DNA from: Candidatus Woesearchaeota archaeon
GTDB taxonomy: Archaea; Nanobdellota; Nanobdellia; Woesearchaeales; JACQSR01
DNA length: 41,861 bases
Reading direction: 5' to 3'
Assembly: GCA_016211215.1 (NCBI GenBank)
Contig: JACQSR010000004.1
Span: 1 to 41,861, forward strand
Each line of letters opens with the position of its first letter. The stretch's first letter is position 1. The notes beneath the pieces were generated by a model that saw only the letters and a list, made by a program, of their open reading frames with translations, was not told the origin of the DNA and searched no databases. Shown here piece by piece: positions 1 through 7,335 of the stretch. Position numbers and translations under genes: made by a program.

Positions 1-79
1 CCTTTACAGATGAGATCTCAATATTTCTTCCATCTTTTTTTCCAAAAAGCTTAAATACAATGAAAACCACTGAAAATAC

Positions 80-406
80 ATGATAATACAATACATAAAT
101 GCCGGTATTCTTGAGCCGAATGAAAAGGCCGATTTTGAGAGCATTGTGACTCAGCTTGGGGAAAAGATCGAGCGGGTGATAAAAAATGTCTCAAAGCTTG
201 TTGTCCAGGTAAAACTGATGAGTGCAACCGGGAAGAGGAAGCAGTACTGCGTAACCCTTCGTACCGAAGGTCCGGGTGCGGTGTTTTCAGCAGATGCGGT
301 TGACTGGGATTTAAGGAGGACTGTGCGCAAGGCTGTAAACGAAGTGGAAAGGGAAATAACGCACAGGTACAAGGCGGACTCAAGCTACAGGAAAAGTTAC
401 CTTTAG
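80..406 (+). CDS. HPF/RaiA-like ribosome-associated protein (putative)
   Basis: Small protein of 108 aa whose pattern resembles the ribosome hibernation factor fold: an N-terminal helix with acidic and basic residues (about 15-38), then strands around VVQVKLMSATGKRKQYCV and a Pro-Gly-containing strand pair, then a C-terminal helix rich in charged residues (about 78-97). Members of this family bind the 30S decoding region and inhibit or store ribosomes. The assignment rests on pattern alone and is tentative. A TATA-like box near 50-58 lies about 26 nt before the ATG, so the message is probably leaderless; an in-frame stop at 71-73 rules out a longer protein. The gene runs tail to tail with sepF, with no spacer between the two stop codons. 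Confidence 0.5.
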   Translation: MIIQYINAGILEPNEKADFESIVTQLGEKIERVIKNVSKLVVQVKLMSATGKRKQYCVTLRTEGPGAVFSADAVDWDLRRTVRKAVNEVEREITHRYKADSSYRKSYL

Positions 407-832
407 CTATTCTTCTATTTCCTTAATGTCAGAAACCGGTGTTTCCTTCACGCTTTTTCCTGAGCGCTGGATGTGGGCAAACGAGGGCACTGCAGCCACC
501 CAATCCTCTCCGAAACCTGCAATGTCGCCGTCAATGGCATCGCATGTCTTCTTGAGCTTGTTGATTGCCCTCTTCAGTTCTATAAGGTCCTTGTCCTTGA
601 GGGGCTTTATGTTTACCAGCGCTATGGTGTCGCCGGCCCTTAAGGCATCAAGTATGGGCTTTATGTTCTCGAAGTTCTCGATGATGAAGGGCCTTACCAC
701 TATCTTTGACTTTGAGTCTGCCGGAGATTCCGTGCCGAGCTCCAGGTAACCCTCCTCTTCGGTCTCCTCAAGAATTCCTGAACTATCGTCGCTGCTTAAC
801 TTTTCCTTCAACTTCGAAAAAAAACCTGCCAT
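407..832 (-). CDS. sepF: SepF, archaeal cell division protein (FtsZ membrane anchor)
   Basis: A 141-aa SepF (DUF552) protein. In archaea SepF ties FtsZ filaments to the membrane at the division site. The first 12 residues (MAGFFSKLKEKL) form an amphipathic membrane-targeting helix. An acidic, Ser-rich linker follows (about 13-42), then the SepF core (about 43-122) with IVVRPFIIENFENI, a helix, GDTIALVNIKPL and the IDGDIAGFGEDWVAAVP segment. A short charged tail ends the protein. A ribosome-binding site (GGAGAGG) sits about 8 nt before the ATG, and a TATA-like element lies near 890-902. It diverges from the eL21-rpo4 operon across a region that contains a 14-bp perfect palindrome. Presence of SepF implies an FtsZ-based division system. 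Confidence 0.9.
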   Translation of the reverse strand: MAGFFSKLKEKLSSDDSSGILEETEEEGYLELGTESPADSKSKIVVRPFIIENFENIKPILDALRAGDTIALVNIKPLKDKDLIELKRAINKLKKTCDAIDGDIAGFGEDWVAAVPSFAHIQRSGKSVKETPVSDIKEIEE

Positions 833-932
833 TTGAAAAACCTCTCCTTCGTGCTTTATACTGCATCTCTACCAGGTGGGAAATGCGTATACAGATATAT
901 AAACTTTTTGTTTCTGTCCAGAGGACTTTTGG

Positions 933-946
933 GGCAGGGCCCTGCC
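933..946. promoter_or_regulatory. 14-bp perfect palindrome between sepF and eL21 promoters
   Basis: GGCAGGGCCCTGCC is its own reverse complement. It lies in the roughly 150-bp divergent gap between sepF and the eL21-rpo4 operon, just upstream of the probable TATA box of eL21 (about 955-964). Position and symmetry suit an operator for a dimeric regulator, but no regulator can be named and it could be chance in a GC-richer patch. Confidence 0.3.
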
Positions 947-986
947 AATGGAAACATTTTTAAACAAAGTATAGTCCCAAGGCACT

Positions 987-1292
987 ATGGCCCAGAGAAT
1001 AGGAAGCTCCAGGAGAAAGTCAAGGGGAAAGTTTACCAAGCACCCCAGGCGGAGGGGAAAGGTAAGCATAACAAGGTATTTCCAGAGCTTTTCCGCTGGC
1101 GATAAGGTAATCCTTGCGGTAGAGCCTTCAGTGCACAAGGGCATGTATTTCCCCAGGTTCCATGGAAGGAGCGGCATAGTGGTTGGGCAGTGCGGAAGTT
1201 GCTATGAAGTCGAGGTTACTGATATAAGCAAGAAAAAGAAGCTAATAGTACATCCGGTTCATTTGAAGAGGTGCATTGATGGCCAGCATTGA
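987..1292 (+). CDS. rpl21e: Large-subunit ribosomal protein eL21
   Basis: A 101-aa protein matching archaeal and eukaryotic eL21. It has a very basic N-terminus (SSRRKSRGKFTKHPRRRGK), then the SH3-like barrel with AGDKVILAVEPSVHKGM, the conserved FHGRSGIV turn and a strand ending LIVHPVHLKR. It is a structural component of the 50S subunit. The TATA-like sequence ATTTTTAAAC lies about 27 nt before the ATG, consistent with leaderless transcription. The gene overlaps the downstream rpo4 start by 14 nt, so the two are co-transcribed. eL21 next to rpo4 is a standard archaeal arrangement. Confidence 0.96.
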   Translation: MAQRIGSSRRKSRGKFTKHPRRRGKVSITRYFQSFSAGDKVILAVEPSVHKGMYFPRFHGRSGIVVGQCGSCYEVEVTDISKKKKLIVHPVHLKRCIDGQH

Positions 1293-1611
1293 AGTCCTGA
1301 GCGAAACGCCGTTAAGCGTAGTTGAGATGAAGGAAGAGCTTGACAGGATAAAGAAGCGCGACAAGGAGCTTAATTTCAGGGCGCAGAAGACAGAAGAGTA
1401 CCTTCAGGCTTTTGTGGAGTCAAAGAAGGGCCTTGAGCTTAAGAAGAAGCTCATTGCGCTTGAAATTCCAAGGCTGCGCGAACAGCACATCTGCAAGATT
1501 ATTGACATAATGCCCATTACTCCGGCTGATGTCAAGGCAGTTCTGCAGGGCTATACTGTCACGCTGAGCACGGAGAACATAAAAAAGATCGTTGACACGC
1601 TGCATCAATAA
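1279..1611 (+). CDS. rpo4: DNA-directed RNA polymerase subunit Rpo4 (RpoF)
   Basis: Archaeal homologue of eukaryotic Rpb4, 110 aa from the ATG at 1279; a TTG just before it is an unlikely start. Rpo4 pairs with Rpo7 to form the stalk of RNA polymerase, which contacts nascent RNA and helps open complex formation. The protein is mainly helical. The C-terminal HRDC-like part carries the typical IMPITPADVKAVLQGYTVTL segment at about residues 76-95. The start lies inside the eL21 gene, so translation is likely coupled. Length is usual for the family. Confidence 0.93.
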   Translation: MASIEVLSETPLSVVEMKEELDRIKKRDKELNFRAQKTEEYLQAFVESKKGLELKKKLIALEIPRLREQHICKIIDIMPITPADVKAVLQGYTVTLSTENIKKIVDTLHQ

Positions 1612-1637
1612 GGCTTTTATAGTTCTTTTGTTTTGCA

Positions 1638-2513
1638 ATGCCCATGAAGGAGACCATAACAGACGAGCTTTCTCTCATGCTTCTGCGGAAGGGCTTTGTT
1701 GTGAAGAACCTTTCACGCGGATGTTTTGACATATTTGCGCGCAAGGAAGATATAGTGCTGCTCCTCAAGGTGCTTGAGGATGCAAATTCCGTAAGCGAGG
1801 AGTACGCTTCCGAAATCTCGAAAATTGCATCCTACATAAATGCAGTGCCTTTGGTTATTGCAAGGAAGGCGGGGCTTTTGCTTGAGGACAACATAATCTA
1901 TTCCAGGTTTGGCATTTACACACTTAACGCTTCGACGTTCAGAAATTCCCTCAACAACCAGATGCCTTTCGTGAAGAAGAGCAATGCAGGAGTAACCGCA
2001 ACTGTCTTTGGGGAAAAAATCAAGCAGAAGCGTGAGGAGCTTGGGCTGTCTTTGAATTCACTTTCCAGGAAGATGGGGGTTTCTGGGCGCATGGCTTCAA
2101 AGTATGAAGAGGGTGTTAAAGAGGTTACGATATCCAGGGCTTTTAGGATTTATGACCTGCTTGGAGGAAGCGTGTTCAAGAGGATAGATGTGCTGCATCC
2201 ACGGGAGCTTTCGGTCTCAACAGGGGATTCTGACTATTCCCGGAAGTACAACGAGCTTGGGTTTAATGCAACCGATACAAAGAATGCGCCTTTTGATGTT
2301 ATTGCCCGGAAGGGGAACGATGTGATACTGACCGAGCTTGGGGACAAAATGAAGCCGGGCTTTGAGTCAATATCAAAGCTGATGGATGCAGGCAGGCTTG
2401 TGATATTCAGGAAGAAAAAGCCGAAGAACATACCTTCAATGAAGAAGGAAGAGTTCCTTGAGATTCAGAAGGCGAAGGAGCTGATTAAAATAATAAGGGA
2501 GCACAATGGTTGA
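1638..2513 (+). CDS. Archaeal HTH-type transcriptional regulator (COG1395-like)
   Basis: A 291-aa protein with a central XRE/Cro helix-turn-helix (about residues 123-178, FGEKIKQKREELGLSLNSLS... VSGRMASKYEEG). It is flanked by two regions that resemble each other: residues 16-48 contain CFDIFARKEDIVLLLKV and residues 206-238 contain PFDVIARKGNDVILTEL, as if one alpha/beta domain had been duplicated around the HTH. This three-part arrangement matches a conserved archaeal regulator family (COG1395); its regulon is not known to me. A TATA-like TTTTATAG at about 1615 lies 25 nt before the ATG, which suggests its own leaderless promoter. The 3' end overlaps the next gene by 8 nt. Confidence 0.8.
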   Translation: MPMKETITDELSLMLLRKGFVVKNLSRGCFDIFARKEDIVLLLKVLEDANSVSEEYASEISKIASYINAVPLVIARKAGLLLEDNIIYSRFGIYTLNASTFRNSLNNQMPFVKKSNAGVTATVFGEKIKQKREELGLSLNSLSRKMGVSGRMASKYEEGVKEVTISRAFRIYDLLGGSVFKRIDVLHPRELSVSTGDSDYSRKYNELGFNATDTKNAPFDVIARKGNDVILTELGDKMKPGFESISKLMDAGRLVIFRKKKPKNIPSMKKEEFLEIQKAKELIKIIREHNG

Positions 2514-2712
2514 GGCTGAGATATACCGCCCTGAAAGGAGGCGGTGGTTCAGGAGGGTTGACTTTGTGCGCACCGGGATTTCTTTTGGCGCGGCTTTGGC
2601 GATTGTGCTGTCGTATACCAAGAACAGCTCAATACTGTGGGCAATAATACACGGCATACTAAGCTGGCTTTACGTAATCTACCGGATAATACTAGAGATT
2701 GGATGGTTTTAG
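2506..2712 (+). CDS. Small two-helix membrane protein, unknown function
   Basis: A 68-aa protein starting at an ATG inside the end of the HTH regulator gene, so the two are probably translated together. The N-terminus is basic (YRPERRRWFRRVDFVR). Two hydrophobic stretches follow, at about residues 24-41 and 43-65 (ILWAIIHGILSWLYVIYRIIL), which would place it in the membrane. I do not recognise a family. The tight overlap suggests a functional link with the regulator. Confidence 0.6.
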   Translation: MVEAEIYRPERRRWFRRVDFVRTGISFGAALAIVLSYTKNSSILWAIIHGILSWLYVIYRIILEIGWF

Positions 2713-2769
2713 ATTTTGGGTGATGTACAGTTATTCTTCCGAACGAGGGGGTACTTATTTGCAGTATAA

Positions 2770-2788
2770 CTCCAATCATTGGTTGGAG
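2770..2788. repeat. Short inverted repeat (hairpin) downstream of small membrane gene
   Basis: CTCCAA and TTGGAG are perfect 6-bp complements around a 7-nt loop. It lies about 60 nt after the small membrane protein gene, in a 200-bp gap where nothing else stands out. It lacks a following U-tract, so it is not a clear terminator. Confidence 0.3.
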
Positions 2789-2913
2789 AAATAACCTATA
2801 ACGTAGAACATAAGTTATTGATATGGAATTGTTATGTTCTGCGAATATAATGGCTCACTTATATATTAAGAACTTTTGTTCGCCATTATAAGTGAAGAAT
2901 ATACAAAGCAGTT

Positions 2914-3762
2914 TTACGTAATTCTCTTATTATGTTTTGAGTTGTTAGCCATCCTATGTTCCTCTTTCTTCACTTTCCGCTCAAGTTTTTTAATGTCTTC
3001 TTCGGGAGTGAGTTCTTCTGGCTTTATTCCCCTCTTAACAAGCAAATCCCTGACATCAACATTGTTTTGCATGTGCTCTTTTGTAATACTGTCTTCCCCC
3101 TTTAGCTCGTCTTTCTTTACACTGAAATTGGTTATTTCTGTTGCAAGATTTTTCGCAGTTATGGTAATGGTTGGAAGAAAATCGGCGAGAGGCCTTATTT
3201 GAGAAACCCCTAATTTGGTTTTCATCTGTGCGGTTGTGTGTCCTCCAAAAAGTACTTGGTCCCCTTTGCTTCTGATTCTTGCAAAACCGTCATCATCAAC
3301 ACCGCGTTCATATATAAGCTTGGAAAGCTCAGTTTCTGATGCTACCAATTTTTGTCTTGCTCGCAAGCGCTCCTGCAGCGCAATCCTTTGCTCGATTAAT
3401 TCCTGCTTTCTTGTCTGGACGGCAAAATAGCTTTGGGCAAAGGCAATTTCTTCTTTTCTCGGATCACCATTTTGGGCAATTAGATAACAGGCATACCTCG
3501 TAAGCATGATGTCCTCAATTTCCCTCTTTGCGCCTGATCCAATCCCAACCATTTTCCTGATGCCGGGGAAATGGTCATTAGCGTCGTGACCTGAGTTCTT
3601 GCAGGCAATTTTCGCCTTTTCAATGGCATTAATGAAATTCTCCCACTTATCATACCCTAGAAGATTTTGCAAATCCCTTGCAAACCAGAACTCTACTCCA
3701 TCAGCTTCATGGGCGCATTCTTCAAATTTTTTATTGAGTTTAGTGGTGACTTGTTTGTCCAT
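2914..3762 (-). CDS. dinD: DinD family DNA-damage-inducible protein
   Basis: A 282-aa protein close to the usual DinD length (E. coli DinD is about 274 aa). The N-terminal part (about 20-115) is the BRO/antirepressor-like region: FWFARDLQNLLGYDKWENFINAIEKAK, GIRKMVGIGSGAKREIEDIMLTRYACYLIAQNGDPRK and a helix with AQSYFAVQTRKQELI. The middle holds LIYERGVDDDGFARIRSKGDQVLFGG and MKTKLGV, typical of the family. E. coli DinD is SOS-induced and modulates RecA filaments; its archaeal role is unknown. A GGGAGA ribosome-binding site precedes the ATG. It sits in a patch of phage-related remnants, so horizontal acquisition is likely. Confidence 0.85.
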   Translation of the reverse strand: MDKQVTTKLNKKFEECAHEADGVEFWFARDLQNLLGYDKWENFINAIEKAKIACKNSGHDANDHFPGIRKMVGIGSGAKREIEDIMLTRYACYLIAQNGDPRKEEIAFAQSYFAVQTRKQELIEQRIALQERLRARQKLVASETELSKLIYERGVDDDGFARIRSKGDQVLFGGHTTAQMKTKLGVSQIRPLADFLPTITITAKNLATEITNFSVKKDELKGEDSITKEHMQNNVDVRDLLVKRGIKPEELTPEEDIKKLERKVKKEEHRMANNSKHNKRIT

Positions 3763-4112
3763 TTCTTTTCTCCCTGCACCTTAGCAATACTATTCTTGAT
3801 TTTCATATCAAAAATCTTAATTTTTTCGATTTTTAACGCGTGACATTGCCTCCTTTCTTTTGATGGTTCATCAGCCACGCACAAAATACTCTTTGCCAAT
3901 TGGTGAGGTTGAGTCCTTCTGTGGTGTTTCCAGATATATAAACCTTAGCTGATGCTGGCCAGTGTCCAGTGCCCATTCCGAAATATCTCCGGATTTTTGG
4001 TTTTTCTTCCGGAAAAACCTGATGGGTGCGTTGTGCACAGGTAAACTACAACTGTCTGTTGCAGAAATAAGCTGGGTCAAGAATATCGTAATAACTGGGA
4101 TTCGGATACTTT
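3763..4112. other. 350-bp gap without a credible gene
   Basis: The part next to dinD carries its ribosome-binding site and an AT-rich imperfect hairpin (AAAAATC ... GATTTTT, about 3812-3836). The middle holds the first copy of the 50-bp repeat (3937-3986). Just after it is a strong hairpin, GGTTTTTC / GAAAAACC around TTCCG at about 3998-4018. Short ORFs here lack family signals or starts and look accidental. Confidence 0.5.
3937..3986 (+). repeat. 50-bp promoter-like repeat, copy 1
   Basis: It matches the sequence at 5623-5672 at 48 of 50 positions; the differences are at 3972 and 3981. It begins with a TATA-like TATAAACC, and 12-20 nt further contains the 8-bp palindrome CTGGCCAG followed by TGTCCAGTG. 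Both copies are followed by TTCCGG-containing inverted repeats. The arrangement looks like a promoter plus operator, but this copy has no obvious gene immediately downstream on the plus strand. Confidence 0.7.
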
Positions 4113-4475
4113 TTATGAAAAAAGGGTGTCAAGCTGGTCTGATGTTACCGTAATCTCTCTTTTCTCGCTGGACTCTTGTTTAGGCTTAACCTGCGGATTC
4201 ATCTCAATGCCCCTTTTGAAATTCATGTTGCCGCAGTTTTCGCAGTGGAAATAGGGGCCCCATTTTCCCTGAAGGAGGTCAAGCCATTTTCCGCATGCGC
4301 ATTTTACTTCAGTTATGTTATTGTCTTTGTGGTTGTGGCAGACTGGAATGCCCTGCTTGTTCCTGATTATGCCGGTTTTTCCGCAGAAGGGGCAGTTATC
4401 AATCCTTGACTGCCCGTATGATTTTGGTATGTACATAAAACTGCAATCAGGCATGTTCTTTAAATTGCTTTCCAT
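4113..4475 (-). CDS. Zinc-ribbon protein, unknown function
   Basis: A 120-aa protein with two Cys/His clusters: CPFCG ... CHNHK (about residues 28-50) and CACGKW ... HCENCG (about 59-82). Each can bind one zinc ion in a ribbon or knuckle fold, so a nucleic-acid or protein-binding role is likely. I do not recognise a named family. A shared TATA-like box at 4483-4491 points both ways and lies only about 12 nt before the ATG at 4475. The true start may therefore be the Met at 4454, which would be leaderless (MPDCSFMYIPKSYG). The C-terminal 20 residues are charged and probably flexible. Confidence 0.65.
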   Translation of the reverse strand: MESNLKNMPDCSFMYIPKSYGQSRIDNCPFCGKTGIIRNKQGIPVCHNHKDNNITEVKCACGKWLDLLQGKWGPYFHCENCGNMNFKRGIEMNPQVKPKQESSEKREITVTSDQLDTLFS

Positions 4476-4482
4476 GCGAATC

Positions 4483-4491
4483 CTTATATAG
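4483..4491. promoter_or_regulatory. Bidirectional TATA box (zinc-ribbon gene / YlqF-like GTPase)
   Basis: The sequence CTTATATAGG reads as a TATA element on both strands. On the plus strand it is about 25 nt before the ATG of the GTPase gene. On the minus strand it would start transcription near 4461, downstream of the first ATG of the zinc-ribbon gene. Confidence 0.5.
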
Positions 4492-4511
4492 GCTCCGGCA
4501 ACCTTGCAGTC

Positions 4512-5237
4512 ATGTCAAGGTACGGGGTTGTGGTTGACAAGGTCATTGGGCGCTCTGATATAATTCTTGAAGTTTTGGATGCGCGGTTCATTGATGAGAC
4601 AAGGAACATTGCCATTGAAAAAAGACTCAAAAACAAGATTCTCATCCATGTGGTCAACAAATGCGATTTTGTCCCAAATGACAAGCTTGCATCGCTGAAA
4701 AGGGGGCTTGAAAACGGCGTTTTCGTTTCCGCAACAAAACGCCTTGGAACAACTATACTCCGCAGAAAAATCAAGATACTTGCAAAACAGAAAAAACTCA
4801 TTGCGCCTGTTGTTGGGGTGATAGGCTACCCAAATGTCGGAAAAAGCTCGGTAATCAACGCACTGAAGGGAAGCTATTCCGCAAGAACTTCGTCTGAAGC
4901 GGGGTTTACGCACGGGGAGCAGCTACTGAAAGTGGGAAACGATTTTTTCATTATTGATACACCCGGAGTCATCCCGAAGGATGAAAACAAGGAAGAAGAG
5001 CTTGTGTTGCTGGGCGCTAAAAATCCGCACAGGATTAAAGACCCGGAGCTTGCGGCAATGGAGCTGATAAAAAACCACCCCGAAGCGATTGAGAAGAGAT
5101 ATGGGGTCAGGATTTTCAACAATGAGGACGCCATAGAGGACATCGCGCTGAAATTAAACTTCAAGATAAAAGGTAATCTGCCGGACATTGAAAGAGCCTC
5201 ACGGAGGATTTTGCACGACTGGCTGAATGATAAGTGA
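4512..5237 (+). CDS. Circularly permuted GTPase, YlqF/RbgA-like (ribosome assembly)
   Basis: A 241-aa GTPase with motifs in permuted order: G4 (NKCD, residues 49-52) and G5 (SAT, 73-75) come before G1 (GYPNVGKS, 105-112), G2 around residue 133 and G3 (DTPG, 149-152). This order defines the YlqF/YawG class, whose members help late maturation of the large ribosomal subunit. The C-terminal part (about 165-240) is helical and probably the RNA- or ribosome-contacting region. A TATA box about 25 nt upstream suggests leaderless transcription. Its 3' end overlaps an opposite-strand ORF remnant. The archaeal substrate particle cannot be told from sequence. Confidence 0.88.
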   Translation: MSRYGVVVDKVIGRSDIILEVLDARFIDETRNIAIEKRLKNKILIHVVNKCDFVPNDKLASLKRGLENGVFVSATKRLGTTILRRKIKILAKQKKLIAPVVGVIGYPNVGKSSVINALKGSYSARTSSEAGFTHGEQLLKVGNDFFIIDTPGVIPKDENKEEELVLLGAKNPHRIKDPELAAMELIKNHPEAIEKRYGVRIFNNEDAIEDIALKLNFKIKGNLPDIERASRRILHDWLNDK

Positions 5238-5541
5238 AGAACCGCCTTGCTTTTCGCTGAATCGTGTCCGGAACACCGGCATATAAACTAAACTTACTGC
5301 GTTCAGAATCGAGCTGCAACGCTATCGGGAAAAGCTTCAGTTGTACGATTTTCTCGTACAACTCAAAACCTTCCTCTTTCAGCTTAATTTTAAGGTCTGA
5401 CCAGTATCTCCTTGGAATAGAACTGCCAGTCAATATTTCTATTACATCAACTATGGAGAAATACCATTTTTCTTCAGCTTGATTCCATTGGACTCTTACT
5501 TTTTTGCTTTCGAACAATTTTATTGACTGGCCTTTATCCAT
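5161..5541 (-). pseudogene. Truncated BRO-N domain (phage antirepressor-like) gene remnant
   Basis: The ORF from the ATG at 5541 begins like a standard BRO-N protein: IKLFESKKVRVQWNQAEEKWYFSIVDVIEILTG, then PRRYWSDLKIKLKEEGFELYEKIVQLKL. After about residue 69 (near 5334) the similarity stops, where the family normally continues with a DGK..TDCANTE-type segment. The rest reads through unrelated sequence into the 3' end of the GTPase gene. Full-length family members are commonly well over 200 aa. It is therefore a 3'-truncated remnant of a prophage- or virus-type regulator. An upstream ATG at 5589 adds no family-like residues. Confidence 0.7.
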
Positions 5542-5622
5542 CTTACACCGCCTGGTTAAGCATAATTTTATGCCTGATTTTAGCACCATGTCCTAGCCCG
5601 GATAACGGGCCTTTTCATACTT

Positions 5623-5672
5623 TATAAACCTTAGCTGATGCTGGCCAGTGTCCAGTGTCCATTCCGGAATAT
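5623..5672 (+). repeat. 50-bp promoter-like repeat, copy 2
   Basis: Second copy of the element at 3937-3986 (48 of 50 identical, same orientation, 1686 bp apart). It carries TATAAACC and the CTGGCCAG palindrome, and is followed by three TTCCGG units (about 5690-5728). It lies about 110 bp upstream of the ORF6N remnant and could have been its promoter/operator. Confidence 0.7.
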
Positions 5673-5781
5673 TTACGGAGAATTTCTTTTTCTTCCGGTT
5701 TTGCTCGTTTTTCTTCCGGATTTTCCGGACGAGGGTATATTAAGGAGTTGTCTTCTCCCTTATGTTAGTTAAGGGTTAAGA

Positions 5782-6084
5782 ATGAAGAAACTTAAAACCG
5801 AACTGGTAGTAAGTGATGAGGTTAGAAGCATGATTAACACTGTCCGGGGACTGCAGGTGATTCTTGACAGTGATTTAGCGGAGCTTTACGGTGTCTTAAC
5901 GGGTAACTTGAACAAGGCGGTCAAGAGGAACATTAATAGGTTCCCTAACGATTTCATGTTTCAGTTGACCCAGGAGGAGTATGAAAACTTGAAGTTCCAA
6001 TTTGGAACATCAAAATGGGGAGGTATAAGGAAGCTCCCTTTTGGCTTCACTCATCAGCTTTATTTTTGCTGTTTTAAACTATGA
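5782..6084 (+). pseudogene. Truncated ORF6N-domain (KilA-N-like DNA-binding) gene
   Basis: A 100-aa ORF whose first ~88 residues match the ORF6N domain well: VRGLQVILDSDLAELYGV, LNKAVKRNINRFPNDFMFQLTQEEY, then a segment ending in KLPFGFT. Family members continue after this with EQG.AMLS and a C-terminal region. Here the frame switches to HQLYFCCFKL and stops, so the 3' part is missing. ORF6N proteins are typical phage and mobile-element DNA-binding regulators. The junction near 6046-6055 looks like a deletion or recombination point. The stop lies 12 bp from the end of the convergent zinc-finger gene. Confidence 0.75.
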
Positions 6085-6096
6085 AGAATTATCTCC

Positions 6097-6378
6097 TCAA
6101 CATTTGTGTTTATTAATGTGCTTGCGACAGTAGACTTTTTCACAACTATCGCAGATTATTGCGCAAGATTTACATAACATATCATTCTCACAGTCGCCAA
6201 CCCAGAACGAACTATGCTTACATCCCCCACCATGATTTCCTACGATTGATCTTCCACAAGTATCGCAAACCTTATTAGCCAATTTTCTCATCGTTCTAGC
6301 TTGCTGCTCTTTGGCAAATAGTATTCTTCTTTGCCTATCTTCTTCATCCATTCTAGACACATCTTCAAATAAACCCAT
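6097..6378 (-). CDS. Cys/His-rich zinc-finger protein
   Basis: About 93 aa from the ATG at 6378. An N-terminal charged helix (EDVSRMDEEDRQRRILFAKEQQARTMRKLANK) leads into a metal-binding part with CDTCG, CKHSSF, CKSC and the terminal CDSCEKVYCRKHINKHKC. This is a treble-clef or B-box-like arrangement able to bind two zinc ions. I cannot name the family. An upstream ATG at 6396 lies only a few nt from the TATA-like ATATAAATATTTATAA, so the second ATG, at leaderless distance, is preferred. Base composition here is more AT-rich than in the flanking housekeeping genes. Confidence 0.55.
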   Translation of the reverse strand: MGLFEDVSRMDEEDRQRRILFAKEQQARTMRKLANKVCDTCGRSIVGNHGGGCKHSSFWVGDCENDMLCKSCAIICDSCEKVYCRKHINKHKC

Positions 6379-6572
6379 GACAAGTTTGACTAGCATTTGA
6401 CTTATAAATATTTATATTGTTAGGGCAATAATTGGGATTATCTCAATGGGTATTGTTGCTAGAGTGCACTATGAGAACTTTCAAAGAAACACTTCATATT
6501 CCTTATTTTCATGCCAGTGACCCATTATCCTCACCTATTATTTCTTACCCCAATGTTCGCAAAGTTTGAATC

Positions 6573-7214
6573 TTATTTTATTCCTGCTTTTTCGAGGTTC
6601 TGTAAAACCTTCGTTATAAGGAGTTCATTAAATTGTTCCACTATATCTCCCGCTTCAATACCACGATAATCCAATTCAATCAAATATTCACCCACATATG
6701 TGATATAGACAAGGTGATAACGTCTCTCATCATCATTTGGGTTCACTCCAGAATAAGTCTCAATACGGTTGTCCTTGTAAAAACGGGAACCATCATATTC
6801 CAAATGGTAGGAACCCTCATAATAACTTCCACTTATGCTTTTTAATTCCGATGAGAACATCTCCTCTGCTTTTTTAGACTGTGCTATAAATATTCTTGTA
6901 GTGCCACATCCAGCTTCCATCATCTCTATTATCTGATTTTTTTCTATATTTTGTTTGCCATATTCATTCATTAAGTTTGTATTAGATGACTCGATACACC
7001 CATTAAGCTCAGGGGGTAACAAATCAACCATGTTAACAGTCTTACTGGAAGTTACAGTTGAAGATTGATTATCTTCTTTGTCGCAAACTTTATTATCGTT
7101 TGTATCCAAACAACAATCTTTACCAACAGTAATGTATGGCTTGTTGCAAACAGATTTTTCCACACAACCAACCAACAAAAGTGCCAATGAGCACACTACG
7201 ATTAGTTTTTTCAA
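6573..7214 (-). CDS. Secreted lipoprotein, unknown function
   Basis: Starts at a TTG (7214) preceded by a strong GGGGTGG site; the first residues then read MKKLIVVCSLALLLVGC, a clean lipoprotein signal with lipobox LVGC. An ATG at 7250 would add 12 residues, but it sits almost on the TATA-like TTTAAAAAT. After the anchoring Cys come a Cys-containing segment and a short Ca-loop-like motif (DCCLDTNDNKVCDKED), common in secreted archaeal proteins. The remaining ~150 residues form a soluble extracellular domain with alternating strands (GSYHLEYDGSRFYKDNRIETYSG, RYHLVYITYVGEYLIELDYRG). I do not recognise this domain. Confidence 0.65.
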   Translation of the reverse strand: MKKLIVVCSLALLLVGCVEKSVCNKPYITVGKDCCLDTNDNKVCDKEDNQSSTVTSSKTVNMVDLLPPELNGCIESSNTNLMNEYGKQNIEKNQIIEMMEAGCGTTRIFIAQSKKAEEMFSSELKSISGSYYEGSYHLEYDGSRFYKDNRIETYSGVNPNDDERRYHLVYITYVGEYLIELDYRGIEAGDIVEQFNELLITKVLQNLEKAGIK

Positions 7215-7335
7215 GCATCCCACCCCAAATTTGGCTTTTTTATGATTCATATTTTTAAAGATTTGCAGTCTAAAGTAGGAAAATAGGTGACGACAACTTT
7301 ACAGCACACAAAACCAGGCTTTGGCTATAAAGTGG

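Noticed and set aside
6430..6560. Short plus-strand ORF (ATGGGTATTGTTGCTAG...) in the gap before the lipoprotein gene
   Set aside because: Only about 23 codons, no ribosome-binding site or family similarity.
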